This document shows positions 43,255 through 52,776 of a stretch of 64,000 nt of DNA, one piece after another. How positions within the stretch are numbered: the first letter of the stretch is position 1; the number at the start of each line of letters is the position of its first letter. The position numbers were made by a program, and so were the translations under genes. Source of the DNA: Spirochaetales bacterium. GTDB taxonomy: Bacteria; Spirochaetota; Spirochaetia; Sphaerochaetales; Sphaerochaetaceae. The notes under the pieces were generated by a model, which had not been told where the DNA came from, searched no databases, and worked only from the letters and a program-made list of their open reading frames with translations. The stretch spans positions 200,414-264,413 of the forward strand of contig JAGABZ010000013.1 of NCBI GenBank assembly GCA_017614375.1, written 5' to 3'.

Positions 43255-44616
43255 ATGAAGCAGATCAATCAGGCAATCGAGAAGATTCTGGATGAGCTTC
43301 TGGAGAACGGCAAGATCGGTGCCCTCTCCGAAGTCCTCATCACTATGAACCCCGCCGACGCGGGCATCTACCTGAACAACATCCCCGAAGACGCGCTGGA
43401 CCAGGTCTTTACCAAGATTTCGAGCACCAACGCCGGGCTGCTGTTCGTCGAGCTCGACTTCCCCAAACAGGAGAACCTCGTCACGTTCATGGACGACGAC
43501 CAGCTGAGGGAAATGCTCGACAACATGTTCATAGACGATGTCAGTGCCCTGGTCCGCGACCTTCCCGAGGCCAAGGCGGAGCGGGTGCGCAACCTCCTGG
43601 ACCCGGATACGGCCTCACAGCTGGACATGGTGATGAGCTTCCCCGAGGAAAGCATCGGAAACATCATGAACACCGAGTTCCTCAGCCTGAAGCCCACGAT
43701 GACCATCGCCGACGCGATTGCCAGCATCCGCAGTTCCTCCGGAATGGAAAAGGAGACTGTAAACATCTGCTACGTCACCGACCGCTTCGGACGTCTGGCC
43801 GGCTCGATTCCCCTGAGGACCCTGGTCACGGCTCGTGACGAAAAGATAAAAATCTCCCAGCTGATGGACAGCCGTCCCGTCGCCGTGAACGTAACCGATG
43901 ACCAGGAGGCGGTGTCCCATGTGTTCCGCAAATACGACCTGACCGTCATCCCCGTAGTCGACAAGCAGTACCGCCTGGTCGGTATCACCACCGTCGACGA
44001 CGCCATCGACGTCATCGAGACCGAGGCCACCGAGGATATGCAGAAGATGGCGGCTATCATCCCGACCGAGACGCCGTATCTCAAGACCCCGGTGTTCAGA
44101 ATCTGGCTCAACCGCATCCCCTGGCTGCTGGTCCTGATGATCGGCGCCACGTTCACTGCCAAGGTCATCACCAGCTTTGAAAACGCCCTTTCCTCCTGTG
44201 TCATCCTCACCGCCTTTATCCCGATGCTGATGGACACCGCAGGAAACGCCGGATCGCAGTCATCGGTGACGATAGTCCGCGGCCTGGCCCTGGGCGAGCT
44301 GACCCTGCGCGACTGGTACAAGGTTATGTGGAAAGAGGTCAGGGTGGCGCTGATGTGCGGCGTCGTTCTGATTGTCTGCAACTTCGCCAAGCTGATGCTC
44401 CTCGACCGCGTGACCTCCACCGTGGCCATGACGGTCTGCTTCGCGCTCTTTCTGGCAGTGGTCATCTCGAAGATGATCGGCTCCTTCCTCCCGATTCTGA
44501 TCGGCTCGATCGGACTTGACCCGGCGGTCATGGCCGGACCGATTCTGACGACCATAGTCGATGCCCTGACGTTGCTGATCTACTTCACCGTCGCCACCCA
44601 TCTGCTCGGGTTGTAG
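43255..44616 (+). CDS. mgtE: MgtE magnesium transporter
   Basis: Magnesium-gated Mg2+ channel of the inner membrane. The 453-residue protein has the N-terminal superhelical domain (repeated short helices, residues 1-125) and two CBS domains (about 130-250). A plug helix precedes five membrane helices with the pore signature PMLMDTAGNAGSQSS near residue 325 and a conserved Asp in GLDPAVMAGPI. GGAGG lies eight bases before the ATG. It has a long structured leader and its own terminator. Confidence 0.95.
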   Translation: MKQINQAIEKILDELLENGKIGALSEVLITMNPADAGIYLNNIPEDALDQVFTKISSTNAGLLFVELDFPKQENLVTFMDDDQLREMLDNMFIDDVSALVRDLPEAKAERVRNLLDPDTASQLDMVMSFPEESIGNIMNTEFLSLKPTMTIADAIASIRSSSGMEKETVNICYVTDRFGRLAGSIPLRTLVTARDEKIKISQLMDSRPVAVNVTDDQEAVSHVFRKYDLTVIPVVDKQYRLVGITTVDDAIDVIETEATEDMQKMAAIIPTETPYLKTPVFRIWLNRIPWLLVLMIGATFTAKVITSFENALSSCVILTAFIPMLMDTAGNAGSQSSVTIVRGLALGELTLRDWYKVMWKEVRVALMCGVVLIVCNFAKLMLLDRVTSTVAMTVCFALFLAVVISKMIGSFLPILIGSIGLDPAVMAGPILTTIVDALTLLIYFTVATHLLGL

Positions 44617-44653
44617 ACATCTTCCGCGGTTTCCCGGAAAAATTTTTTCGGCC

Positions 44654-44691
44654 AAGGCCCGACCGTCCCCACCGGCGGCGGGCCTTTTCTT
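44654..44691 (+). terminator. mgtE terminator
   Basis: AAGGCCCG (44654-44661) pairs with CGGGCCTT (44679-44686), followed by TTCTT, about 40 bases after the stop. Confidence 0.82.
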
Positions 44692-44748
44692 ACCCCAAAG
44701 ACAATTTCGGATTTCAAGCGGTTTCCCGTTGGTTTGCTATGTCTATGG

Positions 44749-44772
44749 TATCAGACTTGTATAAGCCTGATA
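44749..44772. promoter_or_regulatory. 24-base near-perfect palindrome upstream of the small orphan gene
   Basis: TATCAG-A-CTT, GTAT, AAG-C-CTGATA, with a single mismatched pair. It lies 37 bases before the -35 box of the gene at 44884 in an A/T-rich stretch, an activator- or repressor-type operator position. Confidence 0.6.
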
Positions 44773-44808
44773 TATGCTTGTATTGTAAGAAAATATTTAA
44801 AAAAACTC

Positions 44809-44837
44809 TTGCATCCGCCCCGTCGGTGTGATAATTT
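44809..44837 (+). promoter_or_regulatory. Promoter of the small orphan gene
   Basis: TTGCAT followed at 17 bases by TAATTT, or at 15 bases by GATAAT. About 40 bases of leader follow, with AAGGAG before the ATG. Confidence 0.55.
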
Positions 44838-44883
44838 TTGAACCGAACCCGGAGGCGGGCGGCCGGTATCGGCAAGGAGAAAG

Positions 44884-45231
44884 ATGATGTATCTGCTTGT
44901 GGCTCTCAACAGAAAGGCGGTCGTAAACGGCAACCCGTACTACTACGCGCCCGGCGACATGAAGGAATATCAGATCGGAGACCGGTTGAGCCGGAAACTC
45001 GAGGCCGACAACTTCTGTGAGGACATGTGGCACGAGTTCGGCGGACTTATGGACATCGCCGGCGGGGACTGCGACTATTTCGGTCCGGAGAAGTGCAGGG
45101 GACTGGCCAGATGGACCGAGGAAAAACTCAGGGGGGTGTCCGACCCCGAACTCAAGGACTTCTACGAGGTCCTGCTCGATTACTCCCGTACCGCTGCCGG
45201 TTGCGGAACCGGCATTGATTTCGAGTTCTGA
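44884..45231 (+). CDS. Small hypothetical protein
   Basis: A 115-residue soluble acidic protein that I do not recognise. It starts MMYLLVALNRKAVVNGNPYYY and has four Cys, two of them in GGDCDYFGPEKC (about residues 60-72). AAGGAG lies seven bases before the ATG, and an alternative ATG is the next codon. It has its own promoter with a palindrome upstream and no terminator before the pyruvate:ferredoxin oxidoreductase gene, which has a separate promoter. Codon composition looks like its neighbours, so it is probably a real gene. No function is proposed. Confidence 0.65.
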   Translation: MMYLLVALNRKAVVNGNPYYYAPGDMKEYQIGDRLSRKLEADNFCEDMWHEFGGLMDIAGGDCDYFGPEKCRGLARWTEEKLRGVSDPELKDFYEVLLDYSRTAAGCGTGIDFEF

Positions 45232-45236
45232 AATCG

Positions 45237-45265
45237 TTGAAGTTATAACCGATGTCATGTAAACT
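45237..45265 (+). promoter_or_regulatory. Promoter of pyruvate:ferredoxin oxidoreductase gene
   Basis: TTGAAG, 17 bases, TAAACT. The leader of about 75 bases contains a possible stem (AAACTGG at 45261-45267 with CCAGTTT at 45294-45300), whose first arm overlaps the -10. AAGGGG lies before the ATG. Confidence 0.65.
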
Positions 45266-45346
45266 GGATAATCGGGCGCAGGCGCGTCCGCTTCCAGTTT
45301 TGCGCAGGTCCGCCGGCCTCGCAAAGAAAAACTCAAGGGGTGTTTC

Positions 45347-48300
45347 ATGATCAAGAGAAAAATGAAATCCATGGACGGCAACAACGCCGCGGCGCATGTC
45401 AGCTACGCGTATTCCGAAGTTGCCGCAATCTACCCGATCACACCGTCCAGCCCGATGGCTGACTTTGTCGATCAGTGGAGTGCTAACGGATTGAAGAACA
45501 TCTTCGGAACCGAAGTCAAGGTTGTCGAGATGCAGTCCGAAGCCGGTGCCGCAGGTGCCGTGCACGGTTCCCTCGGAGCCGGTGCCCTCACCACCACCTA
45601 CACCGCTTCCCAGGGCCTGCTCCTGATGATTCCGAATATGTACAAAATCGCCGCCGAACAGCTTCCGGCCGTCTTCCACGTAAGCGCCAGAACCGTTTCG
45701 ACCCACGCGCTGAACATCTTCGGTGACCACAGCGACGTCATGGCCTGCCGCCAGACCGGTTTCGCCATGCTCTGCGAGGGCAACGTCCAGGAAGTCATGG
45801 ACCTCGCCCCGGTGGCCCATCTCGCCGCCCTCAGCGGAAAGGTTCCCTTCATCAACTTCTTCGACGGATTCAGGACCTCGCACGAGATTCAGAAGATTGC
45901 CGTCTGGGATTACAAGGACCTCAAGGACATGTGTGACATGAAGGCCGTCAAGGAATTCCGCGCCCACGCCCTGAACCCCGAACATCCCCACATGAGAGGC
46001 TCCCACGAGAACGGAGACATCTTCTTCCAGCACAGGGAAGCCTGCAACAAATACTATGATGAACTGCCCGCAGTCGTTCAGCAGTACATGGACAAGGTCA
46101 ACGAAAAGCTCGGCACCGATTACAAGCTGTTCAACTACTACGGTGACCCGAAGGCCGACCGCGTGATCGTCGCCATGGGCTCGATCTGCGACGTGGCCGA
46201 GGAGGTCGTGGACTACCTCAACTCAGAGGGCCAGCAGGTCGGTCTGGTAAAGGTCAGACTGTACAGGCCGTTCGCTCCGGAAAAGCTTGTCGAGGCTATC
46301 CCCGCCACCGCTAAGAAGGTAGCGGTCCTCGACAGGACCAAGGAACCGGGATCCAACGGTGAGCCGCTGTATCAGGATGTCGTCACCGCCCTGGCCAATG
46401 CCGGAAGGTATGACGTCAAGGTCAGCGGAGGCCGCTACGGACTGGGCTCGAAGGACACCCCGCCTGCCTCCGTGTTCGCCATTTACAAGGAACTGAAAAA
46501 GGTCAAGCCCAGACGCTTCTTCACCATCGGAATCGTCGACGACGTGACCGGACTGAGCCTCCCCGAGGACGAGAAGACCCCGAATACCGCCGCTGCCGGA
46601 ACCATCGAATGCAAGTTCTGGGGACTGGGCGGAGACGGAACCGTCGGAGCCAACAAGAACTCGATCAAGATCATCGGAGACTACACCGACAAGTATGTCC
46701 AGGCCTACTTCCAGTACGACTCGAAGAAGACCGGCGGCGTGACCATCTCCCACCTGAGATTCGGTGACAAGCCGATCCGCTCGCCGTACTACATCAACAA
46801 GGCCGACTTCGTCGCCTGCCACAACCCCAGCTACATCACCAAGGGGTTCAAGATGGTTCAGGACGTCAAGCCGAACGGAATCTTCATGATCAACTGCCAG
46901 TGGAGCCCCGAGGAACTGGAGCACCACCTGGACGCCGCCGCCAAGCAGTACATCGCCAAGAACAAGATCAAGCTCTACACGATTGACGCAATCGACCTGG
47001 CCCAGCAGATCGGAATGGGCAAGAGGACGAACACCATCCTCCAGAGCGCCTTCTTCACCCTGGCAAAGGTAATGCCCCAGGAGGAGGCCATCGCCCACAT
47101 GAAGGAAAAGGCGACCCAGTCCTATCTGAAGAAGGGACAGGACATCGTCGACATGAACCACAAGGCCATCGACCTCGGCGCCACCGCCTTCAAGAAGATT
47201 GCCGTTCCCGCCGAATGGGCCGACGCCGCGGACAAGAAGAAGGCAGCCAAGCTGACCGGACCCAAGCCGCTGGTCAAGATGGTCAGCTCGATTCTCGAGC
47301 CGGTCGACAGGATGGACGGCGACAGTCTGCCGGTTTCCGCCTTTGTCGACCACGTCGACGGGCAGTTCGAGCTCGGTGCCTCCGCCTATGAGAAGCGCGG
47401 TGTAGCCGTCTCCGTGCCCCGCTGGGATTCGTCCAAGTGTATCCAGTGCAACAACTGCTCCTACGTCTGCCCGCACGCCACGATCAGGCCCTATGCCCTG
47501 ACCGAGGCCGAGGCCGCCGCTGCTCCCGCAGAGGCACAGATTCAGGACGTCAAGGCCGGAAAGGGCAAGGGTGTCTACAAGTTCACCCTGGCTGTTTCTC
47601 CGCTGGATTGTATGGGTTGCGGCGTCTGCGTCGGAGCCTGTCCCGTCAACGCCCTGAGCATGGTTCCCCAGGAAGAGGAACTGCCCGCCCAGAAGGTATT
47701 CGACTACTGCGTGGCGAACGTCACCGAGAAAAAGGACATGCAGGACAACACCGTCAAGGGCAGCCAGTTCCGCCAGCCCCTGCTCGAGTTCTCCGGTTCC
47801 TGCGCGGGCTGTGCCGAGACTTCCTATGCCCGTCTGGTCACCCAGCTGTTCGGCGACAGGATGTACATCTCCAACGCCACCGGTTGTTCCTCGATCTGGG
47901 GCGGACCGGCAGCGACTTCCCCGTACTGCACGAACGCCGAAGGTCACGGACCGGCATGGTGCAACTCGCTGTTTGAGGACAACGCCGAGCACGGTCTGGG
48001 AATGTTCATCGGACAGAACAAGATCCGTCAGGACCTGGTGACCCTCACTCAGGCTCTGATCGAAGAGGGCGCCCCGGTCAAGGCCGAGGCCCAGAAGTGG
48101 ATCGACACCCTGGAGGACGGAAACGCCAATGCCGAGGCCACAAAGGCCTATGTCGCGGCCCTCGAGCAGATGGGCGGAGCAAAGGCCAAGGAAATCCTCT
48201 CCAAGAAGGACTACCTGGCAAAGAAGTCCGTCTGGATCTTCGGAGGAGACGGCTGGGCCTATGATATCGGCTACGGCGGTCTGGACCACGTGATTGCCTC

Positions 48301-48868
48301 CAAGCAGGACATCAACATCTTCGTCTTCGACACCGAGGTCTATTCCAACACCGGCGGACAGGCTTCGAAGGCTTCGAACATCGGACAGGTCGCCCAGTTC
48401 GCGGCTGCCGGAAAAGAGGTCAAGAAAAAGAGCCTGGCTGAAATCGCGATGCAGTACGGCTACGTCTATGTCGCCCAGGTCGCCATGGGAGCCAACCCCG
48501 CCCAGACGATCAAGGCCATCACCGAAGCCGAGGCTTATCACGGCCCGTCGCTGATCATCGGTTACGCCCCCTGCGAGATGCACTCGATCAAGGGCGGAAT
48601 GATGAACTGCCAGAAGGAGATGAAAAAGGCCGTCGACTGCGGATACTGGAACCTCTTCAGGTTCAACCCCGCCGCCGAAAAGAAGTTCACCCTCGACTCG
48701 AAGGCTCCGGCCGGCGGTTATCAGGAGTTCCTGATGAACGAGGCCCGCTACAGCAGACTGACCCGCGAGTTCCCCGCCCGCGCCGGCGTGCTGTTCGAGA
48801 AGAACGAGGAGGAGGCCAAGGCCCGCTTCGAGCACCTGCAGAAGCTTCTGGCCCTCTACAACGACTGA
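45347..48868 (+). CDS. por: Pyruvate:ferredoxin (flavodoxin) oxidoreductase, single-chain
   Basis: Oxidises pyruvate to acetyl-CoA and CO2 with reduction of ferredoxin; the main fermentative pyruvate-splitting enzyme of anaerobes. The 1173-residue chain has the fused order: domain I with YPITPSSPMAD and the GAGALTTTYTASQGL segment, domain II/III, a two-[4Fe-4S] ferredoxin domain (CIQCNNCSYVCPH near 698, CMGCGVCVGACP near 754), the proximal cluster and TPP domain with SGSCAGCAETSY near 817, and the TPP motif GDGWAYDIGYGG near 967 followed by NTGGQ. A terminator follows. Confidence 0.97.
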   Translation: MIKRKMKSMDGNNAAAHVSYAYSEVAAIYPITPSSPMADFVDQWSANGLKNIFGTEVKVVEMQSEAGAAGAVHGSLGAGALTTTYTASQGLLLMIPNMYKIAAEQLPAVFHVSARTVSTHALNIFGDHSDVMACRQTGFAMLCEGNVQEVMDLAPVAHLAALSGKVPFINFFDGFRTSHEIQKIAVWDYKDLKDMCDMKAVKEFRAHALNPEHPHMRGSHENGDIFFQHREACNKYYDELPAVVQQYMDKVNEKLGTDYKLFNYYGDPKADRVIVAMGSICDVAEEVVDYLNSEGQQVGLVKVRLYRPFAPEKLVEAIPATAKKVAVLDRTKEPGSNGEPLYQDVVTALANAGRYDVKVSGGRYGLGSKDTPPASVFAIYKELKKVKPRRFFTIGIVDDVTGLSLPEDEKTPNTAAAGTIECKFWGLGGDGTVGANKNSIKIIGDYTDKYVQAYFQYDSKKTGGVTISHLRFGDKPIRSPYYINKADFVACHNPSYITKGFKMVQDVKPNGIFMINCQWSPEELEHHLDAAAKQYIAKNKIKLYTIDAIDLAQQIGMGKRTNTILQSAFFTLAKVMPQEEAIAHMKEKATQSYLKKGQDIVDMNHKAIDLGATAFKKIAVPAEWADAADKKKAAKLTGPKPLVKMVSSILEPVDRMDGDSLPVSAFVDHVDGQFELGASAYEKRGVAVSVPRWDSSKCIQCNNCSYVCPHATIRPYALTEAEAAAAPAEAQIQDVKAGKGKGVYKFTLAVSPLDCMGCGVCVGACPVNALSMVPQEEELPAQKVFDYCVANVTEKKDMQDNTVKGSQFRQPLLEFSGSCAGCAETSYARLVTQLFGDRMYISNATGCSSIWGGPAATSPYCTNAEGHGPAWCNSLFEDNAEHGLGMFIGQNKIRQDLVTLTQALIEEGAPVKAEAQKWIDTLEDGNANAEATKAYVAALEQMGGAKAKEILSKKDYLAKKSVWIFGGDGWAYDIGYGGLDHVIASKQDINIFVFDTEVYSNTGGQASKASNIGQVAQFAAAGKEVKKKSLAEIAMQYGYVYVAQVAMGANPAQTIKAITEAEAYHGPSLIIGYAPCEMHSIKGGMMNCQKEMKKAVDCGYWNLFRFNPAAEKKFTLDSKAPAGGYQEFLMNEARYSRLTREFPARAGVLFEKNEEEAKARFEHLQKLLALYND

Positions 48869-48891
48869 GGCTCAGCTCTCTGAAAACAACG

Positions 48892-48922
48892 CAGGCCGGC
48901 GGAAACGTCGGCCTGTGTTTTT
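48892..48922 (+). terminator. Terminator of por, facing argH
   Basis: CAGGCCG ... CGGCCTG with a ten-base loop and TGTTTTT. It lies in the 82-base gap between the convergent por and argH genes. Confidence 0.85.
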
Positions 48923-48950
48923 CTGTCCGGTGCTCTGAAGATGGTTTGGA

Positions 48951-50324
48951 TCAGTAGCCTTTCTGCTGCCAGGCCTGCAGCTGGGCCTGTACGCTCTGCT
49001 GCGAGGGGCCGCCGGCGCTGGTGCGGCGGTTCAGACAGTTGTCCAGATTGACCGCATCGAAGATGCTTTCATCAAAGAGGTCGGAGAACTGCCGGTACTC
49101 ATCGAGGGTCATGGTTTCCAGGGTTTTGCCGTGCCCGATTGCCCAGCGGACGAGATTGCCCGTGATGTTGTACGCCTCCCTGAACGGGACGCCCTTCTTT
49201 GCCAGGGCATCGGCGCAGTCGGTGGCGTTGATAAAGCCCCTTTGCGCGGCCTGACGCATGGCCTCTTTGTTGAGAGTCATCGTCTCAATCATCGGGGCAA
49301 AGAGTTTGAGCGAGGTGCTGACGGTATCGAAACTGTCGAACAGGCCCTCCTTGTCCTCCTGCATGTCCTTGTTGTAGGCCAGAGGAAGTCCCTTGAGGAC
49401 GGTAAGCAGACCGATAAGGTTGCCGTTGACCCGTCCCGTCTTGCCCCTGACAAGCTCGGCGATGTCGGGGTTCTTCTTCTGCGGCATGATTGAGCTGCCG
49501 GTGCAAAAGCCGTCATCCAGGGTGACGAAACCGAACTCCCAGGAACACTGGAGGATTATTTCCTCGCTCATCCTGGAAAGGTGGGTCTGGATCATCGACA
49601 GGGCATAGAGGGCGTCAGCGGCAAAGTCCCTGTCGGAGACTCCGTCCATGCTGTTTGAGCAGACCGACCCGAAACCCAGCGCAAAGGCCGTCTCCTGACG
49701 GTCGATGGGAAAGGTTGTCCCGGCCAGCGCCCCGCTGCCCAGGGGGCAGACGTCGGCGGCCTTCAGGGCAGATTGCACCCTGGTCATGTCCCGTTCGAAC
49801 ATGCAGGCGTAGGCAAGCAGCCAGTGGGCGTAGGTCACCGGCTGTGCCCGCTGCAGATGGGTATAGCCGGGCATCAGGGCGTCGGTGCAGGTCCGGGCCT
49901 TTGCCACGATTGCCTTGAGCAGGTCTTCAAGCAGGTTCTGCACATCCGTCATCGCCTGCTTGGCAAAGAGCCTGAAATCGAGGGCGACCTGGTCGTTGCG
50001 GGAGCGGGCCGTGTGCAGGCTCTTGGCCCTGCGTCCCAGCCGGGCGACCAGTTCGTTCTCGACAAAGGAGTGGATGTCCTCCGCCTGCGGGTCGATTTCC
50101 AGTTTGCCGGAATCCAGATCGCTCAGGATTCCCTGCAGAGCGGAAACGATGTCCGAGGCGTCCTGCTGAGGGATTATTCCCTGGCTGCCTAGCATAGAGG
50201 CGTGTGCTATAGAGCCCTCGATGTCCTGGGCATACATCCGTGAATCGAATGCGATGGACCGGTTGAAGGCGTCCGCATCGGCGTTCTGCGATCCGGAAAA
50301 CCGGCCCTCCCAGAGTTTAGCCAT
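48951..50324 (-). CDS. argH: Argininosuccinate lyase
   Basis: Last step of arginine synthesis: argininosuccinate to arginine and fumarate. The 457-residue protein opens KLWEGRFSG and carries [26 protein letters not shown], the [16 protein letters not shown] block with the catalytic His, and the superfamily signature [12 protein letters not shown] near residue 275. It overlaps argG by eight bases, with translation likely coupled. Probably ArgR-controlled through the argG promoter. Confidence 0.96.
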   Translation of the reverse strand: MAKLWEGRFSGSQNADADAFNRSIAFDSRMYAQDIEGSIAHASMLGSQGIIPQQDASDIVSALQGILSDLDSGKLEIDPQAEDIHSFVENELVARLGRRAKSLHTARSRNDQVALDFRLFAKQAMTDVQNLLEDLLKAIVAKARTCTDALMPGYTHLQRAQPVTYAHWLLAYACMFERDMTRVQSALKAADVCPLGSGALAGTTFPIDRQETAFALGFGSVCSNSMDGVSDRDFAADALYALSMIQTHLSRMSEEIILQCSWEFGFVTLDDGFCTGSSIMPQKKNPDIAELVRGKTGRVNGNLIGLLTVLKGLPLAYNKDMQEDKEGLFDSFDTVSTSLKLFAPMIETMTLNKEAMRQAAQRGFINATDCADALAKKGVPFREAYNITGNLVRWAIGHGKTLETMTLDEYRQFSDLFDESIFDAVNLDNCLNRRTSAGGPSQQSVQAQLQAWQQKGY

Positions 50325-51549
50325 TGAGTTTCTCCTTGAGCATCGCCTGGACCTTTATCGGCAGTCCGAAGAGGCTGATAAAGCCCGCTCCGTCGGCCTG
50401 GTTGTAGACCTGGTCCTTTCCGAAGGTGGCTATGTTCTCGTCGTAGAGGGAGTAGGGCGAAGTCGTTCCGGCGGGGATTATGTTGCCCTTGTACAGTTTG
50501 AGCTTCACCGTGCCGGTGACGTTCTCCTGGGTCTTGTCGACAAATGCCGAGAGCGCTTCACGAAGCGGGGTGAACCACTGCCCGTAGTAGACGAGTTCGG
50601 CGAATTTCTCTGCGATTACGGCCTTGTAGTGCATCGTTTCCCTGTCGAGGGTGATGGTCTCAAGCTGCTCGTGAGCCTTGTAGAGGATGGTTCCGCCGGG
50701 GGTTTCGTAGATTCCGCGGCTCTTCATTCCGACCAGCCTGTTCTCGACCATGTCGATGATTCCGATTCCGTTCTTGCCTCCGATTGCGTTGAGCAGGGCG
50801 ACGATTGAAACCGGGTCCAGGGCATGGCCGTTGACCTTTACGGGGACGCCCTTTTCAAAGTCGATCGAGATTTCGGTCGGGGTGTCCGGAGCCTGATAGG
50901 GCGAGACTCCCATTTCCAGGAAGCCGGGCTTGTCGTACTGCGGTTCGTTGGCCGGGTCCTCCAGGTCCAGTCCTTCGTGGGAGAGGTGCCAGAGGTTCTT
51001 GTCCTTTGAGTAGTTGGTTTCCCTGCTGATCTTCAGCGGGACGTTGTGGGCCTCGGCGTAGTCGATTTCCTCCTCCCTGCTGTGAAGCTCCCAGGTCCTC
51101 CACGGGGCGATTACCGGCATGTTCGGGGCAACGCCCTTGATGGCCAGCTCGAAGCGGACCTGGTCGTTTCCCTTTCCGGTACAGCCGTGGCAGATGGCGT
51201 CGGCACCCTCGGCGAGGGCGATTTCGGCGAGCTTCTTTCCAATCAGCGGGCGGGCGAAGGAGGTTCCCAGCAGATACTGGCCCTCGTATTTGGCTCCTGC
51301 CTTGAGGGTCGGCCAGATGAAGTCGGCGACGAATTCCTGCTTGAGGTCAAGCACGATGAGTTTTGAGGCGCCGGTGGCCAGGGCCTTTTTCTCCAGCCCG
51401 TCGAGTTCGTCTCCCTGTCCGACGTCGGCGGAAACGGCGATGACTTCGCAGCCGGGGTAGTTTTCCTTGAGCCACGGGATGATGACGGAGGTATCAAGTC
51501 CTCCGGAGTAGGCGAGTACGATTTTCTTGAACGTTTTGGTTTCCTGCAT
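50317..51549 (-). CDS. argG: Argininosuccinate synthase
   Basis: ATP-dependent joining of citrulline and aspartate. The 410-residue protein has the PP-loop [17 protein letters not shown] at the N terminus, VSADVGQG, the citrulline/aspartate segment [13 protein letters not shown] and [16 protein letters not shown]. The ATG at 51549 is chosen because GGAAGG lies eight bases upstream and the family start (lysine-rich lead to VLAYSGG) follows. A 26-codon upstream extension is in the leader. A promoter and an ARG box lie upstream. Confidence 0.97.
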   Translation of the reverse strand: MQETKTFKKIVLAYSGGLDTSVIIPWLKENYPGCEVIAVSADVGQGDELDGLEKKALATGASKLIVLDLKQEFVADFIWPTLKAGAKYEGQYLLGTSFARPLIGKKLAEIALAEGADAICHGCTGKGNDQVRFELAIKGVAPNMPVIAPWRTWELHSREEEIDYAEAHNVPLKISRETNYSKDKNLWHLSHEGLDLEDPANEPQYDKPGFLEMGVSPYQAPDTPTEISIDFEKGVPVKVNGHALDPVSIVALLNAIGGKNGIGIIDMVENRLVGMKSRGIYETPGGTILYKAHEQLETITLDRETMHYKAVIAEKFAELVYYGQWFTPLREALSAFVDKTQENVTGTVKLKLYKGNIIPAGTTSPYSLYDENIATFGKDQVYNQADGAGFISLFGLPIKVQAMLKEKLNG

Positions 51550-51597
51550 ATCAGACCTTCCGGGACGGTCAGGTCTTGCCCGGCCGTCAATATACGA

Positions 51598-51627
51598 AGA
51601 ATATTCCAAAACAGGAAAGAATTGCAA
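51598..51627 (-). promoter_or_regulatory. Promoter of argGH
   Basis: On the minus strand TTGCAA, 18 bases, TATTCT, with about 40 bases of leader to the argG ATG and GGAAGG before it. Confidence 0.6.
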
Positions 51628-51634
51628 GTACCAT

Positions 51635-51648
51635 AGAATAAATATTCA
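51635..51648. promoter_or_regulatory. ARG box (ArgR operator) upstream of argG
   Basis: AGAATAAATATTCA matches the general ARG-box core TGAATwwwwATTCA at 13 of 14 positions and lies 8 bases upstream of the argG -35. A second half-site TGAAT is at 51665-51669. ArgR is encoded in this window. Confidence 0.65.
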
Positions 51649-51672
51649 GAAACTGCGCGAAAACTGAATTTT

Positions 51673-52641
51673 TCAGGTATTTTCGGAGTAGAGGGCGGCG
51701 ATTTTCGACAGACGTTCGAGGAATCTGCGGCGGTACGAGTCGGGACGGATGATTTTCGCGGCGGTTCCGCACTGGATGATTCTCAGAAACAGCTCAATCG
51801 AGTTTTCGACGTTCATCGTGCAGGTGTAGGTGCCGTCGGGGTTTTCCCTAAGCTCGGGTTTGGTGTGGCAGAGGGTGCTGAACGAGTTGAGGGCCGACTT
51901 TTCGGAGAGCCTGAGCTCCAGGGGGACCATGTCGGGGGAAAAGACGTCCTGTGCCTCGGTTTTGCGTTTGAAGGCCTTGAGGTTGTCGGGGATGGTGTAG
52001 GTCTCGTTGAGGATCTCGGCCTCGGTGATAAGCGAGATTTCCAGGGTGATGATGTCGGTGGTGTGGCGCAGGCGGCCGGTGACGCTGATCGGGTTGCGTC
52101 CGTCATCGCCTTCGATGAAGCCGATGAAGTAGGGGGCGAACTCGGCCTCTTCGATGTCATCCGCGTGGCGGTATTTCACCTTTACGATTTTTCCAGAGAC
52201 CCAGCCGTCGATCAGGGTCTCCATGATGGAGTTGTACTTGATGTTGCCGTCCTGCCTGACGATTTTGCGGTCGATGTCCTCGGCAAGCTTGCGGATGTCC
52301 TCGCTCACCGAGGGGGCGTAGGAGTTCATGTTCATCGCAATCTTGCGCAGTCCGGTGACCAGATGGGGGTTCTGCATCTCGGAGTTCTCGGCGAGCATCT
52401 TGGCTCCGAGGTTGAAGGCCAGGCATTCATAGATGCTGAGGTTCAGCGGCTCGTCGTCGATGTCCTTGAGCCTGATCAGGTTGTTCTCCTCGGTCAGTTC
52501 GGTGTACTTCTTCAGTTCCTCGACGTAGCGGCTTACGGTGGAGCGGTGGACGCCGATGCGGCGGGCGATTTCGGCTTTTCTCATCCCTTCCGGATGCGAA
52601 TGAAGAAGCAGTTCAAGCTGCGCGACTTTCTCTCCCTTCAT
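51673..52641 (-). CDS. WYL domain-containing HTH regulator
   Basis: A 322-residue transcription regulator. An N-terminal winged HTH (KAEIARRIGVHRSTVSRYVEEL, residues about 22-43, shown in full only as EIARRIGVHRSTVSRYVEEL) is followed by a WYL-type Sm-like domain (KIVKVKYRHADDIEEAEFAPYF) and a C-terminal WCX-like region. WYL proteins respond to small ligands or nucleic acids. It has its own promoter and upstream palindromes, suggesting self-control. The signal and targets are unknown; it is not next to a defence locus here. Confidence 0.8.
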   Translation of the reverse strand: MKGEKVAQLELLLHSHPEGMRKAEIARRIGVHRSTVSRYVEELKKYTELTEENNLIRLKDIDDEPLNLSIYECLAFNLGAKMLAENSEMQNPHLVTGLRKIAMNMNSYAPSVSEDIRKLAEDIDRKIVRQDGNIKYNSIMETLIDGWVSGKIVKVKYRHADDIEEAEFAPYFIGFIEGDDGRNPISVTGRLRHTTDIITLEISLITEAEILNETYTIPDNLKAFKRKTEAQDVFSPDMVPLELRLSEKSALNSFSTLCHTKPELRENPDGTYTCTMNVENSIELFLRIIQCGTAAKIIRPDSYRRRFLERLSKIAALYSENT

Positions 52642-52674
52642 GACAGGCCCCCTGTTTGTTGCGGGATACAGAGG

Positions 52675-52702
52675 AGTATAACACTTGTCTGTTTTATTTC
52701 AA
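52675..52702 (-). promoter_or_regulatory. Promoter of the WYL regulator
   Basis: On the minus strand TTGAAA, 16 bases, TATACT, then about 33 bases to the ATG with a GGGGG ribosome-binding site. A TGTTGCG half-site (52657-52663) lies in the leader. Confidence 0.7.
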
Positions 52703-52730
52703 GGGCGGTGCAACACTGCATCCGGATAGC

Positions 52731-52747
52731 CGCAACAAACTGTTGCG
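52731..52747. promoter_or_regulatory. Palindromic operator candidate, CGCAACA-AAC-TGTTGCG
   Basis: A perfect 7-3-7 inverted repeat between the WYL regulator and slyX promoters. Half-sites recur at 52657-52663 (TGTTGCG) and near 52708-52715 (GGTGCAACAC). The spacing around the WYL promoter fits autoregulation. Confidence 0.55.
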
Positions 52748-52776
52748 CCTCTGCTGCGACGGGGGACGGTCCGGCC

